Assembly (NCBI RefSeq): GCF_011777505.1
Contig: NZ_JAATJT010000001.1
Span: 1,575,666-1,639,665, forward strand
Direction: 5' to 3'
From: Gaetbulibacter sp. S0825
Lineage (GTDB): Bacteria; Bacteroidota; Bacteroidia; Flavobacteriales; Flavobacteriaceae
Length of the DNA stretch: 64,000 bases
The position numbers and the translations under genes were made by a program. Position 1 is the first letter of the stretch; every line of letters begins with the position of its first letter. Positions 8,655 through 17,870 of the stretch are shown here, piece after piece. Below the pieces are notes generated by a model. It had not been told where the DNA came from and made no database searches. It saw only the letters and a program-made list of their open reading frames with translations.

Positions 8655-10127
8655 ATGATTGCACATCAAAACAAAATTGTTGGAGAAGGTCTTACTTACG
8701 ACGACGTATTATTAGTCCCAGCATATTCCGAAATTTTACCACGAGAGGTTAGTATTCAGTCCAAGTTTAGTAGAAACATTACTATTAATGTTCCTATTAT
8801 ATCTGCTGCTATGGACACGGTTACCGAAAGCAGAATGGCAATAGCCATGGCTCAAGAAGGTGGAATTGGTGTGTTGCATAAAAACATGACTATTGATGAG
8901 CAGGCTGCTAAAGTACGCAAAGTAAAACGCGCCGAAAGCGGAATGATAATCGATCCTGTAACTTTACCATTAACAGCGAAAGTGAAAGATGCTAATCAAT
9001 ACATGAAAGAATATAGTATTGGTGGTATTCCAATAGTTGATGATAAAGGAATTTTAAAAGGTATTGTGACCAATCGTGATTTACGTTTTGAACATGACAA
9101 CGACAGACCAATAGTTGAGGTTATGACAAGCGAAAATTTGGTAACTGCTGCTGTAGGAACGTCTTTGAAAGATGCCGAAACTATTCTTCAGCAACACAAA
9201 ATTGAAAAACTTTTAATTGTAGACGATAATTACAAACTAGCAGGTTTAATCACCTTTAGGGATATAACTAAAGTAACTCAGAAGCCAATCGCCAATAAAG
9301 ACCAATATGGACGTTTACGAGTTGCTGCAGCTATTGGCGTTACTGGAGATGCAGTAGATAGAGCTGCTGCCTTGGTAAAAGCTGGCGTGGATGCTGTTAT
9401 TATTGATACTGCTCATGGACACACTAAAGGTGTGGTAAATGTGCTAAAAGACGTTAAGGCAAGCTTCCCGAAATTGGAAGTTATTGTTGGAAATATAGCT
9501 ACTGCCGAAGCTGCTAAATATTTAGCCGAAGCTGGAGCAGATGCTGTAAAAGTTGGTATTGGTCCAGGTTCTATTTGTACAACGAGAGTCGTTGCAGGAG
9601 TTGGTTTTCCGCAATTTTCGGCGGTGTTGGAAGTAGCTGCTGCGTTAAAGGGTAGTGGTGTTCCAGTGATTGCTGATGGTGGTATTCGTTATACTGGTGA
9701 TATTCCAAAAGCGATTGCTGCAGGAGCCGATTGTGTGATGTTAGGCTCTTTATTAGCAGGAACACAAGAATCTCCAGGAGAAACTATCATTTATGAAGGC
9801 AGAAAGTTTAAGTCTTATAGAGGAATGGGTTCTGTAGAAGCCATGAAACAAGGTAGTAAAGACCGTTATTTCCAAGATGTGGAAGATGATATCAAGAAAT
9901 TAGTGCCAGAAGGTATTGTGGGTCGTGTGCCTTATAAAGGAGAATTATACGAAAGTATTCACCAGTTTGTTGGTGGTTTGCGTGCTGGAATGGGTTACTG
10001 TGGCGCAAAAGATATTGAGACTTTAAAAGCGACTGGAAAGTTTGTAAAAATCACAGCGTCTGGTATTGGTGAAAGTCATCCTCATAATGTAACGATTACA
10101 AAAGAGGCACCTAATTATTCGAGATAG
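8655..10127 (+). CDS. guaB: IMP dehydrogenase
   Basis: Oxidises IMP to XMP with NAD+, the committed step of GMP synthesis. The 490-aa enzyme has the usual TIM barrel interrupted by two CBS domains (about residues 95-205: [18 protein letters not shown] to [13 protein letters not shown]). The active-site loop is [20 protein letters not shown] with catalytic Cys, then [19 protein letters not shown], and the flap with [15 protein letters not shown]. Full length and complete. Confidence 0.97.
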   Translation: MIAHQNKIVGEGLTYDDVLLVPAYSEILPREVSIQSKFSRNITINVPIISAAMDTVTESRMAIAMAQEGGIGVLHKNMTIDEQAAKVRKVKRAESGMIIDPVTLPLTAKVKDANQYMKEYSIGGIPIVDDKGILKGIVTNRDLRFEHDNDRPIVEVMTSENLVTAAVGTSLKDAETILQQHKIEKLLIVDDNYKLAGLITFRDITKVTQKPIANKDQYGRLRVAAAIGVTGDAVDRAAALVKAGVDAVIIDTAHGHTKGVVNVLKDVKASFPKLEVIVGNIATAEAAKYLAEAGADAVKVGIGPGSICTTRVVAGVGFPQFSAVLEVAAALKGSGVPVIADGGIRYTGDIPKAIAAGADCVMLGSLLAGTQESPGETIIYEGRKFKSYRGMGSVEAMKQGSKDRYFQDVEDDIKKLVPEGIVGRVPYKGELYESIHQFVGGLRAGMGYCGAKDIETLKATGKFVKITASGIGESHPHNVTITKEAPNYSR

Positions 10128-10230
10128 TTTTATTAGTTGTTATTTTAGTACAAGTTCTTCACTAGTTGAAAAAGGTTAAGTGTTTTTAGTAGTAATGAAT
10201 AATTGCAGTTATAACCATATGTATTTTTAA

Positions 10231-10791
10231 TTATTCAATTAGAAATGTAATTCCAACAGCAACTGCTCCTGATAACTGTTCGACAGATGGCTGTAAGTAA
10301 TAAATAAGACCTAAATCAACATTATTGTTTTTTCCAAGTTCCAATCCTAATGAAAAGGGTATATGATGGATAATTCCGCTTTTATCAACATTATCAAATG
10401 TTGTTAATGTTTCAAACTTTCCAATTGAGGTTCCTATTCCAATTTCAATATAAGGCGCAATCCAAGGAATTGGTGCTCTAACTCTTGCTTTTCCACCAAG
10501 TAAAAAGGCTTTTGATTCAGCTTTTTCATTTGTAGAATTATTATTAAGGTCTTTTCCATTTGAATTTGTCAAAATAAAACCGGCATATGGTCTAAACTCA
10601 ACCCAAGAAGCAATTTTAAGCACTAACTCTCCTTGAGCAAAAAAGCCATCATCAACAATTTCGTCAACACTATTATATGGTGTGCTTAACCCATATCCAA
10701 TTTGAACATTAATTGATTTCTCTTTTATAAACTGTGCCCTAACTAAATTAGAAGTCAGAACTATTATTAATAATAATAGGTTTTTTTTCAT
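10231..10791 (-). CDS. Outer-membrane beta-barrel protein of unknown role
   Basis: 186 aa with a signal peptide (MKKNLLLLIIVLTSNLVRAQ) followed by alternating amphipathic strands (SINVQIGYGLSTPYNSV, FFAQGELVLKIASWVEFRPYAGF, YIEIGIGTSIG, GAVAVGITFLIE). The size fits an eight-stranded porin-family barrel. It is a single gene, convergent with guaB. No specific function can be assigned. Confidence 0.68.
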   Translation of the reverse strand: MKKNLLLLIIVLTSNLVRAQFIKEKSINVQIGYGLSTPYNSVDEIVDDGFFAQGELVLKIASWVEFRPYAGFILTNSNGKDLNNNSTNEKAESKAFLLGGKARVRAPIPWIAPYIEIGIGTSIGKFETLTTFDNVDKSGIIHHIPFSLGLELGKNNNVDLGLIYYLQPSVEQLSGAVAVGITFLIE

Positions 10792-10954
10792 AATGTATTA
10801 AATGTGACAATATGTGGTATTTTAATAATCAATATTAATTGTTAAACGAAGTTAGTCGCTTTTTCTTACAAAATCAAAAAAACGTTGGCCAGTAATGGTT
10901 TCAAATATTGACTAAATACGAAACCTAATCAATATTATTAATCAGTCAATTTTC

Positions 10955-11716
10955 TCATAACTGTTCCTTTTTTATGGTTGTAAGAGTAAATTCTATTCTA
11001 GATTTTAATTCTTCTAACCAGAGTTTTTCTACCATGAACTTTGTATAATATCCATGAAGTAGTTTATAAGTTTGAGGTTCTTTTAGATATTTATCTAATG
11101 CTTCATCACCTACAATAAACTCTGGATGTGTGGCAAGGTTGGTTTTTGGATAGGATATATTATGAAAATTCTCTAATGAATTAAATTTAATGACTAATTC
11201 TGCCCAGTCTTCATTAAAAAATGAGTTTGTGGTATTTATAAATCCAAGGTAATTAGTTATTGATGTCTCGTAATCTGCAAATGCAGTTGTAATATCTTCG
11301 GATAGTAAACTGAATCTACCTGATGATTTGGCACTGCTCAATCTCGAGTTATTAAGAATTGCTACTTCAATAACGAGTGCACTTGAAACATAAGCTCTTA
11401 AACTGTCCATTGGTTCATTCGTATTTGAATTAGCAGAGAAATTTAAGACTTCTATCAGGTTTTTATTGGTATCTATTAGAAGATTAATTCTTCCATTAAA
11501 TTGGTCTAAATTTTCATTGAGTTCTTGTTTAAGATTGGTAATTAATGTTAATCTTTCTTTGTCTTGTTGATGTTCTATATTTATATTATTAATCCAAAGC
11601 GCAATCAAAATTCCAATAACCACAAGTAAAATTTCTCCAATGGCGTATTTAAAGTACTTTCCGGTATTTCCTTCTGAAAGCAGATTTTGTCTAATTTTTC
11701 TAAAGAATTTTATCAT
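10955..11716 (-). CDS. DUF6090 family membrane protein
   Basis: 253 aa beginning MIKFFRKIRQNLLSEGNTGK, then KYFKYAIGEILLVVIGILIALWINN, the signature start of DUF6090 proteins, which are common and multi-copy in Flavobacteriaceae. It has one transmembrane helix at about 27-45 and a long, mostly helical extracytoplasmic domain. Function unknown. It starts 2 nt after the stop of the membrane dipeptidase gene, so it is probably the last gene of that operon. Confidence 0.8.
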   Translation of the reverse strand: MIKFFRKIRQNLLSEGNTGKYFKYAIGEILLVVIGILIALWINNINIEHQQDKERLTLITNLKQELNENLDQFNGRINLLIDTNKNLIEVLNFSANSNTNEPMDSLRAYVSSALVIEVAILNNSRLSSAKSSGRFSLLSEDITTAFADYETSITNYLGFINTTNSFFNEDWAELVIKFNSLENFHNISYPKTNLATHPEFIVGDEALDKYLKEPQTYKLLHGYYTKFMVEKLWLEELKSRIEFTLTTIKKEQL

Positions 11717-11718
11717 AA

Positions 11719-12912
11719 TTAATTATTAGCTTCATTTGCCTTTAAAACTCTTAAGAAATTGCCTCCCAGTATTTTAATAATGTTTTCTTCACTATAACCT
11801 TTTTCTACTAATGCTTTAGTAATTAAAGGATAGGAGGTAACATCGTCTAATTGTTGAGGTGTAAGATTGATGCCGTCAAAATCTGAGCCTAAACCTACAT
11901 AATCTACGCCAACGAGTTTAACTATGTAATCTATATGCTCCATGAGCATAGATAATGGAGGTCTCATGACTGCTGTCTCACTGCTATATTTATTGTATAG
12001 ATAATCTAAAGTATACCATTCATCCATTCCACTTTTTATTAGAGAATCACTTTCTGCTGAGTGTTTTTCAAGAAAGGCAGCTTCTTTTCCATCAAAACTA
12101 CTGTCAATAAATCCTGGATGAAAATTCACCATAATCACACCTTCGTTTTTAGCTATTGCCTTAATTTGCGCATCTTTTAAATTCCTACGGCTTGCTACGA
12201 GGCTATACACCGAACTGTGAGAGGCGATGATTGGTTTGGTGGTGATTTCAATAACATCCTTAAAGGTCTGTTCACCTACATGACTTATATCCACCATCAT
12301 CCCTAATTCGTTCATACGCTGTACTACTTGTTTTCCGAAATCTGTGAGCCCTTTTTGTTCTAAGTTTGGATTGGTTGTTTCATCGGCTGCACTTGTTGCC
12401 CAAGATGGTGCAACATTATGTGTTAAAGTTAAATATCGTGCACCACGATTATAAAGTGCTTCTAATTTAGTAAGATCATCTTCAATCATGTGACCACCTT
12501 CTACGCCAAACATGGCTGCAATTTTATTCTCATTCACAGCGGCCATCATTTCTTTATAGTTTGCTACTTTAGCAATCTTATCTGGATTTCGAGATACAAC
12601 AGCATCTAAACTATCCATTTCTCTGTTAGCATAGGCATAGGCGTTTTCGGCACCACCATCACAATACACAGAAAATATTTGAACATCAAGACCTCCTTTT
12701 TTCCAACGATCTAAATCGCTATGTGTTTGTCCAGTTAGATCTTGATCAAAAATAATCCCATTGTCTGCCGCTTTCATCAGAATATCATTGTGAGTATCTA
12801 CTACAATTGCTTCAGCGTGAATTTCAGCGTAGGTTTTGATTTTAGGCTCTTTCTCTGGCGCAGGCTTGCAAGATGTGATGATAACAATACATAATAGAAT
12901 TAATTTTTTCAT
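11719..12912 (-). CDS. Membrane dipeptidase (M19, renal-dipeptidase family), lipoprotein
   Basis: 397 aa with a lipoprotein signal (MKKLILLCIVIITSC, lipidated Cys15). The TIM-barrel zinc dipeptidase shows VDTHNDI (first metal ligands), GVEGGHMIE (bridging Glu), LTLTHN, MVDISHVGEQT, IIASHSSVY and YVGLGSDFDGI. Members hydrolyse dipeptides, including those with a C-terminal D-residue, and some open beta-lactams. It shares a minus-strand gene run with a serine hydrolase and a PLP enzyme. Likely role: periplasmic or surface peptide turnover. Confidence 0.92.
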   Translation of the reverse strand: MKKLILLCIVIITSCKPAPEKEPKIKTYAEIHAEAIVVDTHNDILMKAADNGIIFDQDLTGQTHSDLDRWKKGGLDVQIFSVYCDGGAENAYAYANREMDSLDAVVSRNPDKIAKVANYKEMMAAVNENKIAAMFGVEGGHMIEDDLTKLEALYNRGARYLTLTHNVAPSWATSAADETTNPNLEQKGLTDFGKQVVQRMNELGMMVDISHVGEQTFKDVIEITTKPIIASHSSVYSLVASRRNLKDAQIKAIAKNEGVIMVNFHPGFIDSSFDGKEAAFLEKHSAESDSLIKSGMDEWYTLDYLYNKYSSETAVMRPPLSMLMEHIDYIVKLVGVDYVGLGSDFDGINLTPQQLDDVTSYPLITKALVEKGYSEENIIKILGGNFLRVLKANEANN

Positions 12913-12950
12913 ATTCTTGGTGTAAAATGTTTTAATAATGTCAATAAAAT

Positions 12951-14219
12951 TTATCCAGCTATTGTCTCTAAAGCGTCTACTAAATAATCAATATCCTTTT
13001 TGGTAATAAATATGGCAAATGAAATACGCACACCATTTAAGCCATAACTGCTCATTGGTCGTGTGTCGACACCATAATCGTCAGTGAGTTTGTTTTTTAC
13101 ATCTCTCACATTTTTACCAATAACTTCCAGTGTTTGAATCGCACAAGATAGATCATCATGAGCAGGAGTTTTTAGTTTAAATTTTGGATTGTCTTTTACT
13201 TTATTTCTAAAGTAATGTTTCAACTCATAAGAACGCTTCGATACTTTTTCCTTGCCAATGCTGTTTATAAAATCGACTGCACTTCCAAAGCCTAATAATT
13301 CTGGTAAGTTTCTAGTGTTGTAGTTCTCTAAACGCCTTATGCTTTTATCTGTATGTCCATTCGCAACTATTAAAGGTTTTAAATGATGTTGACTTTCTTT
13401 TTTTGCATAAAACATAGCAATACCTTTTGGCGCAAACAACCATTTATGAGCACTAACTGTATAAAAATCGCAACCTAAATCTTTTAAATCTATGTCAAAC
13501 ATACCTGCGGCTTGAGCACCATCAACTGCAACTAGAATTCCTTTTTTATGTGCCATTTCGGAAACTTCTTTAACAGGAAGCATCATACCATTTGTATTTA
13601 CTGCATGACACATGGATATAATTTTGGTGCGTGGCGTAATAGCATCTTCATACACTTTTACAATGTCTTCAACAGTTTCTGGAAGTATTGGAATTACTGG
13701 ACGCACTAATTTCACACCTCTCTCTTCTTGCCAAACGGTAAAAGGAATCACACTACTTTTGTGTTCGTGGTCTATTAAAATGATTTCATCGCCTTCTTTT
13801 AAATTGAAACTTCTAGCGATGAGATTCATCCCTTCAGTAGTGTTGTGTGTTAAGGCAATTTCTTCGTTAGATACTGAGAATAAGTCAGCTACTTTTTGTC
13901 TTACTTCTTCTTTCTCCTTATACCATCCTCCCCACATATATTTTGATGGAAATGCATCTAAAGTGGCTCTAAACTCATTGGTTGCTTTTTGAACTGCTAT
14001 AGGACATGACCCTAAAGACCCATTATTAAAATATCGCAAATTTGGTGCAAACTTAAACTGTGCTTTTATATTCTCCCAAAAAGCTTCACTATCATCATTT
14101 TTGTCTAAAAGTTCTATAGGGAGATCTATATCACTTGGTTTATAAGAAGATAATAAAACGGTTCCTGCAACGCCTGTAAAAAGTTGTTTTACGAAGTTCC
14201 TGCGATATAAATTTTTCAT
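12951..14219 (-). CDS. Tat-exported class V aminotransferase (isopenicillin-N-epimerase / cysteine-desulfurase fold)
   Basis: 422 aa PLP enzyme. The N-terminus has a twin-arginine motif (YRRNFVKQLF) and a hydrophobic stretch (TGVAGTVLLSS), so it is probably exported folded with cofactor. Catalytic features are FNNGSLGSCP, THNTTEGMNL, HEHKSS, HAVNTNGMMLPV, VAVDGAQAAG and the Schiff-base Lys in VSAHKWLFAPKG. Homologues are often labelled isopenicillin N epimerase; substrate uncertain. It lies 9 nt after a beta-lactamase-family hydrolase gene and 38 nt before a membrane dipeptidase gene. Confidence 0.85.
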   Translation of the reverse strand: MKNLYRRNFVKQLFTGVAGTVLLSSYKPSDIDLPIELLDKNDDSEAFWENIKAQFKFAPNLRYFNNGSLGSCPIAVQKATNEFRATLDAFPSKYMWGGWYKEKEEVRQKVADLFSVSNEEIALTHNTTEGMNLIARSFNLKEGDEIILIDHEHKSSVIPFTVWQEERGVKLVRPVIPILPETVEDIVKVYEDAITPRTKIISMCHAVNTNGMMLPVKEVSEMAHKKGILVAVDGAQAAGMFDIDLKDLGCDFYTVSAHKWLFAPKGIAMFYAKKESQHHLKPLIVANGHTDKSIRRLENYNTRNLPELLGFGSAVDFINSIGKEKVSKRSYELKHYFRNKVKDNPKFKLKTPAHDDLSCAIQTLEVIGKNVRDVKNKLTDDYGVDTRPMSSYGLNGVRISFAIFITKKDIDYLVDALETIAG

Positions 14220-14228
14220 AATGTTATT

Positions 14229-15770
14229 TTAGTTGGATGCTATTTTCTTTGGTTTTAATTCTTCAAAAAAGAAGTCATCGTTTGGTACATAAAAATCAAA
14301 TCCAGTCACTTTTAAATTGTTATCTGTATTTATTTTAATCGTACCAAAGCTAAACCAAGCATGAGAATGGTCCCAGTTGATTTTCCATACATCATGATTC
14401 CAATGCGTTAACGTTGCAGATAGTAATGGCGAATGTGAGAACAGTAGTTTCAACTCATTATCTTTTTCTACAATACTTATTTTACCATACATGTCAGAAT
14501 TGTAATCGCCAGTAAAATCTTTAGGTTGAGTTATTGGTTTGGTGTTTAAAACTCTAGCCTTTATTCTGTCTGAAATGCGTGTATCGTTTTTAGCATTTTT
14601 ATTAGTGTTGTTTAAATAATCGGTTGACCAATCTTTATTGTTTTCAATGCCTAAAAATTTATCTAAGGCATAATATGTTGCAGCCATAATAGGGCTTTTT
14701 GGTCCATTAGTCAATATAACAACGCCTAAATTTTCATCTGGAATAAGTGTTACAGCAGTAATCATCCCATCGTAACCTCCAGTATGTCCAACTCTCATAC
14801 GTCCATGATAATCACTTAAGCCCCAACCTAAACCATACGAATTGAAATGCCTATTAAAATCGTTTTTAGTGGTGTGATCTACATAATGATTATTATGAGG
14901 TGTCCAAACCAAGTTTCTTGTGGTTTTAGATAACAACGTGTCATTTTCGTGAATGCCATGATTTAGATTAAAAATCATCCATTTTGAAATATCAGACACA
15001 CTAGAGATTAATCCACCAGTAGCTGCAACGTTATCCCATTTTGCCCAAGGAATCGGATAGTTTTTCTCATCTTTTCTGGCGTGTGGTGTTGCATAATTCC
15101 CTTTCTTTTCTAAATCATAAACAGTTGATATTGTACGATCCATACCTAAAGGATTCAGAATACGTTCTTCTACATTTTCTGCCCAACTTTTGCCAGTAAC
15201 TTTCTCAATAATTTCGCCAGCAGTAATAAACATTAAATTGGAATAACCATATCCTGCTCTAAAGTCGTAGGCTTGAGGAACGTATTTTATGCGTTTAATG
15301 ATATCTTCGGCTGGAAGATCCGATTTATACCAAATATTATCACCACTAAATGTGCCTAAGCCAACACGATGACTTAATAGATCTCTAATGGTAACATTAT
15401 TGCTCACCCAAGTATCATAAACCTCAAAATAGGGCAAATGTTTTTTTACTTTATCATTCCAATTAAGCTTTCCTTCTTGAACCAACATACCAATCATTGC
15501 TGAGGTAAACGCTTTGGAATTGGATGCAATGGCATATAATGTATGCTCGTTAGGTTTTTGGTTTTTGCCAACTTCCATGGTACCATAATTTCCTGTAAAG
15601 ATGAGTTCCCCATCTTTTACAATACCAATGGTAGCACTTGGGATGTCCCAGTCTTTTACCATTTTTTCGTAATAATTGTCAAGTGCTTTTAAATCGACGT
15701 TTGTTTGTTGTGCTTCAATTTTAGAAGTAAATAGAATACAAATTGCAATGAGGGAAAGAATACGTTTCAT
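14229..15770 (-). CDS. Serine hydrolase, beta-lactamase / DD-peptidase family
   Basis: 513 aa with a signal peptide (MKRILSLIAICILFTSKIEAQ). The penicillin-recognising fold has the nucleophile SxxK in AIASNSKAFTSAM, the YxN motif in GYGYSNLMF and an HTGGYDGM motif in place of KTG, as in class C-type esterases and D-aminopeptidases. A C-terminal extension (about 390-513) resembles the accessory DUF3471 domain. Acts in the periplasm on peptides or esters; true beta-lactamase activity is not implied. It belongs to the peptide-processing run 10955-17618. Confidence 0.88.
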   Translation of the reverse strand: MKRILSLIAICILFTSKIEAQQTNVDLKALDNYYEKMVKDWDIPSATIGIVKDGELIFTGNYGTMEVGKNQKPNEHTLYAIASNSKAFTSAMIGMLVQEGKLNWNDKVKKHLPYFEVYDTWVSNNVTIRDLLSHRVGLGTFSGDNIWYKSDLPAEDIIKRIKYVPQAYDFRAGYGYSNLMFITAGEIIEKVTGKSWAENVEERILNPLGMDRTISTVYDLEKKGNYATPHARKDEKNYPIPWAKWDNVAATGGLISSVSDISKWMIFNLNHGIHENDTLLSKTTRNLVWTPHNNHYVDHTTKNDFNRHFNSYGLGWGLSDYHGRMRVGHTGGYDGMITAVTLIPDENLGVVILTNGPKSPIMAATYYALDKFLGIENNKDWSTDYLNNTNKNAKNDTRISDRIKARVLNTKPITQPKDFTGDYNSDMYGKISIVEKDNELKLLFSHSPLLSATLTHWNHDVWKINWDHSHAWFSFGTIKINTDNNLKVTGFDFYVPNDDFFFEELKPKKIASN

Positions 15771-15808
15771 CAGTTGTTAGTTATTTTTAATTTATTATTT
15801 CAAGGTAA

Positions 15809-17143
15809 TTAATTATCTTCTATGGAGTGACCTTCTTCACGATATAAATCGACTTTGCCATCTAATAAAACAGCAATTACAGTAACGTCTTTGTCTTGAG
15901 CATGGTCAGGTAAATCAATATAAAGTAGACCTGGAACATTGCTCCAGTACTGTTTACCAACAACGTTATGCTCTAGTTTTGTGCCATTGCCAACGACCCA
16001 AATTCTGTTGACTTTATTTTTTAAGCCTTTCACTAGTAATGATCCATTAGGATTATTGTCAACATATAAATACAAGATATTACCTTCTTTGTTTAAAGCG
16101 GTGTATCCGTTAAAATGCCCATGAGGTATCCCTGCACGAGTACCATAAATGGCTGTTTTATGTTTGCTGGTCCAACGACCTAAATCTTTTAGAATGGAGA
16201 CTTGTTCTTCTGGAATAGTACCATCTGGTTTTGGTGCAATATCAAGGAGTAAATTACCTCCCATACTAATACAGTCCACTAAAATTCTAATAACTTGATT
16301 GGATGTTTTATATGCAGTATCGTTAGGTTGGAATCCCCAAGAATTATTCATGGTCATACATAATTCCCAAAACTCACTTTTTGGTTTTGCAACTGGGACA
16401 CCTTGTTCTGGTGTAGCATAATCACCATATCCTTGAAGTCTGGAATTAATAATAGTATGTGGTGTTTTGCTTATGAGTAGATTTCTTATGTCTTTTGCTT
16501 TCCATTTTTCGGCACTCTGTTCCCAATCGCCATCAAACCAATATAAATCTGGATTAAATTTTGTGAGTTCTTCTAATTGACCAAAATTGAATTTTGTAAA
16601 CCTTTGCCATTTTATACTATCATTTTCGTAACGTTTTTTGTCTCTAGTAAAATTTGGATAATCTTCGTGAGACCAATCTAATAATGAATAGTAAAGGCCT
16701 AATTTCAAGCCTTCTTTTCTAACAGCTTCAGCAAAAGGTGTTATTAGGTCACGCTTAGCTTTTGTTTTTTTAACAACATTTAAATTACCATATTTAGAAT
16801 TCCATAAAGCGACTCCATCATGATGTTTAGTAGTAATAACTGTATATTTAGCACCGCTTTCTTTTATGAGTTTTGCCCAATATTCAGGATTATATTTCTT
16901 AGCTGTAAATCCTTTTAACTGTTTCATATATTCAGTATAAGGAATGTAACCATTATAGAAAGACCAAGATTCGTCAATACCATTAACGCTATAAATGCCC
17001 CAATGTATAAAAATGCCCAATTTGGCATCTTTAAACCATGATAGGCGTTCTTCTTTAGGAATTTCTTCACTTTGGGAATAACTAGTAATTGAATAACTGG
17101 TAAGTACTATTAATACAAATATCTTTTTGAGGGAATATTTCAT
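15809..17143 (-). CDS. Alpha-L-fucosidase, GH29
   Basis: An exported glycoside hydrolase releasing alpha-linked fucose by a retaining mechanism. After a signal peptide (MKYSLKKIFVLIVLTSYSITSYSQ) come RLSWFKDAKLGIFIHWGIYSV, TAKKYNPEYWAKLIKESGAKY, TTKHHDGVALW (substrate-binding His pair) and the nucleophile Asp in DLYWFDGDWE, then a C-terminal beta domain. The ATG at 17143 gives the best signal peptide; the open frame extends 9 codons further to 17170 and would overlap the upstream gene. No SusC/D pair lies nearby, so it is not in an obvious PUL. Confidence 0.92.
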   Translation of the reverse strand: MKYSLKKIFVLIVLTSYSITSYSQSEEIPKEERLSWFKDAKLGIFIHWGIYSVNGIDESWSFYNGYIPYTEYMKQLKGFTAKKYNPEYWAKLIKESGAKYTVITTKHHDGVALWNSKYGNLNVVKKTKAKRDLITPFAEAVRKEGLKLGLYYSLLDWSHEDYPNFTRDKKRYENDSIKWQRFTKFNFGQLEELTKFNPDLYWFDGDWEQSAEKWKAKDIRNLLISKTPHTIINSRLQGYGDYATPEQGVPVAKPKSEFWELCMTMNNSWGFQPNDTAYKTSNQVIRILVDCISMGGNLLLDIAPKPDGTIPEEQVSILKDLGRWTSKHKTAIYGTRAGIPHGHFNGYTALNKEGNILYLYVDNNPNGSLLVKGLKNKVNRIWVVGNGTKLEHNVVGKQYWSNVPGLLYIDLPDHAQDKDVTVIAVLLDGKVDLYREEGHSIEDN

Positions 17144-17162
17144 GTTTTGAATTGCGAATCTT

Positions 17163-17618
17163 TTACTCATTGGCTACAGATGTTCCTTTTTCAACAAAAT
17201 TTTTAAAATCAACCATGTATTTTTTAGATTGTTTTTTAAAAGCTCCTGGCATTAAAAGAGTCATAGCTTTCATCATAAATCCTGAAGGCTGGAACTCACA
17301 GTTAGAAATCCATTTAGTATGACCTTCTGGTGTTTCTTTAAAGTAGTTTTCTTGAATGTTATGCATGCCTTTTGTATGATAGGTTGCAGAAAACTCTTCA
17401 GGAAAATTATTTTTTGTGATTGTTTCTACAAGAGCCATTTCACGTTTACCCATTTTATAATTTAGCTGCATTTTTGCTCCAACTTTACCTGGTGTTCCAG
17501 AAATATGCTCACTAGATACAAGACCCTTTTGCCAATGCTTCATATTATCTACATTATCCATTTTTTTAACGACTTCATCTCGGGGCTTTTCAATTAGAAC
17601 TTCTACAGAGTATTTCAT
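17163..17618 (-). CDS. SRPBCC-family ligand-binding protein
   Basis: About 151 aa from the ATG at 17618 (MKYSVEVLIEKPRDEV); the frame stays open to 17657 and an alternative start lies at 17648. It has the helix-grip START/SRPBCC pattern: an N-terminal strand with KPRDEVVKKMDNVDNMKHW, curved strands (TGMHN-like KGMHNIQENYFKE) and a long C-terminal helix (SKKYMVDFKNFVEKG). No signal peptide. Such proteins bind small hydrophobic ligands; the ligand is unknown. It lies just upstream of the fucosidase. Confidence 0.75.
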   Translation of the reverse strand: MKYSVEVLIEKPRDEVVKKMDNVDNMKHWQKGLVSSEHISGTPGKVGAKMQLNYKMGKREMALVETITKNNFPEEFSATYHTKGMHNIQENYFKETPEGHTKWISNCEFQPSGFMMKAMTLLMPGAFKKQSKKYMVDFKNFVEKGTSVANE

Positions 17619-17870
17619 GTGTTTATAATTTGTTTTTTTAATGGTCATGTGTAACATCCATTATAATTATTTTCTTGAGTATCGAAAATTTTAGTTATGG
17701 AAGCTTCATGATAATTTAGTGTTTATGCTTTTAAAGATAGCCTACATTTTTTATAAATAAAAATATAATGATTAAGGTGTACTATTACGGGATGCTTATC
17801 GTTAACTTATTACTTGTTTAATCTTTTAAATATATTATTTTTGCTACAATTCAATAAAAGCCCATATCTT

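Noticed and set aside
14229..15770. Calling the serine hydrolase a beta-lactamase resistance gene
   Set aside because: The motifs are those of the wider penicillin-recognising family, with HTG in place of KTG and an extra C-terminal domain; there is no basis for resistance.
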